Positions 62,084 through 64,000 of a stretch of DNA of 64,000 bases are shown in pieces. The position numbers were made by a program, and so were the translations under genes. Where the stretch lies: the NCBI GenBank assembly GCA_002840405.1, contig PHAR01000005.1, forward strand, positions 75,894 through 139,893, read 5' to 3'. The notes below the pieces were generated by a model. That model saw only the letters and a list, made by a program, of their open reading frames with translations. It did no database searches and was not told the origin of the DNA. This stretch comes from Deltaproteobacteria bacterium HGW-Deltaproteobacteria-8. Lineage in GTDB: Bacteria > Desulfobacterota > Desulfovibrionia > Desulfovibrionales > Desulfovibrionaceae. Position 1 is the first letter of the stretch. Each line of letters begins with the position of its first letter.

Positions 62084-62565
62084 GCCGTGGTCTTGGCGAG
62101 CTCGGGGTCGCGCCAGAGCAGCCAGGACAGCTTGCCCAGGTGGGCCGCTGCCACGAGGCACAGGAACGTGGCGAAGACGATGAGCGCCGGGTCGAAGTCC
62201 ACGGTGTTGATGTCCGGCATGCGGATCAGGTACACTGAGACCTCCGCGAACAGGCCCAGCAGGAGCAGCGACAGCCCGTAACCGTGGCAGTGGTGGTCCA
62301 CGCGGGCCTGCTGCGGCGTCAGGGCGTCCGGATACACCCCCAGGAACTTGAGCAGGGTCTCGCGCTCCTCAAGGGCCACGCCGTAGGCCACCAGGATGGT
62401 GCCCAGACCCTCCAGGATCTCCTCCATGGCGTGCTGGTGCTGGTCGATGGCCCCGATATCCTCCAAAATGTCCCAGGCGCCCTGGAGCATGAGTAGGCTA
62501 AACAGGACGCTCATGGCGATGAGGCCGGTGCGGCTGGTCAGTGCCAGGATCAGCTTTTTGGTCAT
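62080..62565 (-). CDS. membrane protein of unknown function, paralogue 1
   Basis: A 161-residue protein with three to four membrane spans (about 12-32, 90-110 and 125-150), no family recognised. It is clearly a paralogue of the gene at 62633: both share LTSRxxxIxMxxxxxLLMLQGxWDIL, TILVAxGxxLxExxxLL, VYLIRMPD, VDFDPALIV and LSWLLWRDP patterns. Its histidine-rich VDHHCHGYGLS segment parallels VDTHCSGYGLA in the paralogue. ATG 62565 has AAGGA upstream. The stop codon overlaps the opposite gene's stop. Confidence 0.8.
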   Translation of the reverse strand: MTKKLILALTSRTGLIAMSVLFSLLMLQGAWDILEDIGAIDQHQHAMEEILEGLGTILVAYGVALEERETLLKFLGVYPDALTPQQARVDHHCHGYGLSLLLLGLFAEVSVYLIRMPDINTVDFDPALIVFATFLCLVAAAHLGKLSWLLWRDPELAKTTA

Positions 62566-62632
62566 GGGAGAGTCCTTTTGTGGAGAGATTCGGCCGAATT
62601 TTGCCACAGGTGGCGGGCGGGGGCAACACTGC

Positions 62633-63106
62633 TCAGATCTCTTTCGGGTCGCGCCAGAGCAGCCAGCTGAGCCGGGCCAGCAGCCCTGCGGCCGCGAGGC
62701 AGAAGAGCGCGCCCAGCACGATGAGCGCCGGGTCGAAGTTCACGATGTCCAGGTCCGGCATGCGGATCAGATACACCGCCACGCTCACGAACATGCCCGC
62801 CAGGATCACGGCCAGGCCGTAGCCGCTGCAATGCGTGTCCACGCGGGACTGGTGCGGGCTGATCCCGTGGGGGTAGAGCTTGAGGAAGGCCAGAAGCGCC
62901 GCGCGCTCCTGCAGCACCAGGCCAAAGGCCACCAGGATGGTGCTCAGGCCTTGCAGGATGTTCTCCATGCCGGGCTGGTTTTGGGCGATGGCGCTGAACT
63001 TGCGCAGGATGTCCCAGGAGCCCTGGAGCATGAGCAGGATGATCACGATGTTCATGACCATGATCGCCGAGCGGCTGGTCAGGTTGAGGAGCAGTTTCTT
63101 GGGCAT
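62633..63106 (-). CDS. membrane protein of unknown function, paralogue 2
   Basis: A 157-residue membrane protein, the tandem duplicate of the next gene downstream (62080-62565), about 50% alike by eye across the whole length. It has the same three or four spans and keeps VYLIRMPDLD, NFDPALIV and LSWLLWRDP. The function is unknown; the two are likely made from one transcript, 67 bp apart. Start ATG 63106 is chosen because MPKKLLLNLTSR aligns with MTKKLILALTSR of the paralogue. Confidence 0.8.
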   Translation of the reverse strand: MPKKLLLNLTSRSAIMVMNIVIILLMLQGSWDILRKFSAIAQNQPGMENILQGLSTILVAFGLVLQERAALLAFLKLYPHGISPHQSRVDTHCSGYGLAVILAGMFVSVAVYLIRMPDLDIVNFDPALIVLGALFCLAAAGLLARLSWLLWRDPKEI

Positions 63107-63165
63107 GGCGCCATCCTTGGGGAATTGGGCGGACATTGCCACAGGCTCCGGGCGCAGGCAATGCG

Positions 63166-63207
63166 CAAAATAAGTGCGGCGCGGCCCTTTGAGGGTGACC
63201 GCGCCGC
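63166..63207 (-). terminator. hairpin terminator after the Lys/Ala-rich gene
   Basis: GCGGCGCGG (63176-63184) pairs with CCGCGCCGC (63199-63207), with an inner CCCT/AGGG stem. On the minus strand it is followed by a T-rich ACTTATTTTGC stretch. It ends the 63232-63456 transcript. Confidence 0.75.
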
Positions 63208-63231
63208 TGGAGGAGGGGATGGACTCAGAAT

Positions 63232-63456
63232 TTACTGCTTGGGGGCTTCGTCGGCGGCTTTCTCGGCCTTCTTGGCGGCCTTCTTGGCCTTCACGGCCTT
63301 TTTCTCAGCCTTCACGGCCTTCTTCTCGGCCTTCACTTCGGCCTTTTCAGCCTTCATCTCGGCCTTGGCCGGGGCGGCGGCATCGGCGGCCGGGGCGGCG
63401 GCAAAAGCGGGAATGGCCAGGGACAGCATCAGGGCGGCGATGACGAGCTTCTTCAT
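63232..63456 (-). CDS. small exported Lys/Ala/Glu-rich repeat protein
   Basis: A 74-residue protein with a signal peptide (residues 1-20, FAA end) and a mature part that is nearly all Ala, Lys and Glu, with KAEKKAVKAEKKAVKAK-type heptad-like repeats; it would form a charged helix in the periplasm. Function unknown; similar small repeat proteins may bind nucleic acids or the cell wall. ATG 63456 has AAGGAG upstream, and a terminator follows. Confidence 0.7.
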   Translation of the reverse strand: MKKLVIAALMLSLAIPAFAAAPAADAAAPAKAEMKAEKAEVKAEKKAVKAEKKAVKAKKAAKKAEKAADEAPKQ

Positions 63457-63550
63457 GATGAGACTCCTTGCGTACAGCTGAGGGTTTGGAAAAGGAGGTG
63501 CGCTTCCGTTATCTTTGCAGCGGCAGTGTGGGCTGCCGCATTGGCCACAA

Positions 63551-63886
63551 TTAAGGCTGCTGGGGGGCGGTCTGCTGGTCGTGCTTCTCGCGCTTGATGT
63601 CGCGGCTCAGGCGGTCGGCCTTCTTGTTCAGGCGCTTGCGCTCCTGGGGGGTCACCACGCCGTCGGCCTTGGCGCGCTCCTCGGCCTTCATGAGCTTGGC
63701 CTCGCGTTTTTCCAGGCGTGCGGCTTCCTTTGCGTTCAACTGGCCGGAGGCTTTGCCCTGCTCGATGCGCCTCTCCATGCGGGCCTCGCGTTTGTCCAGT
63801 CCGGGGGTCTCGCCCGAGGGAGCCTGGGCAAAGGCGGGCACGGCCAGGGCAAGCATCAGGGTGGCGGCGGCGAATTTCTTCAGCAT
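63551..63886 (-). CDS. small exported charged helical protein
   Basis: A 111-residue exported protein: signal peptide to about residue 20 (FAQ), then a strongly charged helical region (LDKREARMERRIEQG, LNAKEAARLEKREAKLMK). It contains a GVVTPQERKRLNKKAD-like segment, reminiscent of the paired EF-hand-like GQLxxxE helices of Spy/CpxP-type or DUF4398-like small proteins, but not assignable. ATG 63886 has AAGGAA upstream. It is upstream of and in the same direction as the Lys/Ala-rich gene. Confidence 0.75.
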   Translation of the reverse strand: MLKKFAAATLMLALAVPAFAQAPSGETPGLDKREARMERRIEQGKASGQLNAKEAARLEKREAKLMKAEERAKADGVVTPQERKRLNKKADRLSRDIKREKHDQQTAPQQP

Positions 63887-64000
63887 GATCCAGTTCCTTG
63901 TCGGTTGGTTGCAGACTATCAAGGAAAGTCCCTTTGGCGTCCCCGGTGCGTTTTCGCGCCGTGTGCCTTGCGGCAACGGGAGGAATAGAGCATAGCCCGT

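Noticed and set aside
1-64000. CRISPR arrays, tRNA or rRNA genes, IS elements
   Set aside because: No regularly spaced direct repeats, no T-loop GTTCGAAT-type pattern in a cloverleaf, and no transposase-like protein were seen.

Overview
The window is GC-rich (roughly two thirds G+C) chromosomal DNA from a delta-proteobacterial sulfate reducer, most likely a member of the Desulfovibrionales. The clearest marker is a complete hmc operon (hmcABCDEF) encoding the 16-haem high-molecular-weight cytochrome transmembrane redox complex, followed by its namesake regulator rrf2. A bacteriohemerythrin, CxxC-rich ferredoxins, a Crp/Fnr-type regulator with an HcpR-like box, an OFA-type transporter and several proteins of Desulfovibrio type agree with this. 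I see no rRNA, tRNA, CRISPR array, IS element or complete prophage.

Layout. 0-10.5 kb: a small exported protein, a 1026-residue membrane protein with PHP-like motifs, rsmG, rlmH, a metallophosphoesterase, 5-formyl-THF cyclo-ligase, pgeF, small hypothetical genes, the hisI-hisG pair and a bacteriohemerythrin. 10.5-17.6 kb: hmcABCDEF-rrf2. 17.6-20.9 kb: a decayed cheW remnant, then a chemoreceptor with a CZB-like sensor and an intact cheW. 20.9-27.2 kb: a cell-wall amidase, a U32 peptidase-family protein, ferredoxin, a Crp/Fnr regulator and a membrane polyferredoxin. 27.2-31.7 kb: a large TPR protein, a lipoprotein and two small conserved proteins. 31.7-32.3 kb: a gene-free stretch that looks like a structured RNA. 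32.3-39 kb: uppP, a PaaK-like ligase, a ChaN/PDZ lipoprotein, mutM, an MFS transporter and a thioesterase. 39.4-46.7 kb (minus strand): the classical ffh-rpsP-khpA-rimM-trmD-rplS-rnhB-yraN translation/SRP operon, with manB upstream of it. 46.7-50 kb: an AT-rich promoter region, an S24-like repressor lacking its catalytic dyad, small genes and a degenerate GGDEF protein. 50-56 kb: a membrane fusion protein and ABC ATPase without a permease, a radical SAM protein, a methyltransferase and a divergent ATP-PEP carboxykinase. 56-64 kb: a second chemoreceptor, an O-methyltransferase, a PEGA lipoprotein, two tandemly duplicated membrane proteins and two small exported charged proteins.

The most unusual non-coding structure is a modular family of hairpin-rich intergenic repeats at 25.35, 26.87, 38.97 and 49.92 kb. 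Two of them (26870-27201 and 38965-39360) are inverted copies of one composite element, and their central 19-bp hairpin shows a compensatory base-pair change. Other points of interest are the structured RNA candidate near 32 kb, the cheW remnant, the double-SPOUT TrmD fusion and the orphan ABC ATPase. All family assignments come from reading motifs by eye; no database search was run.
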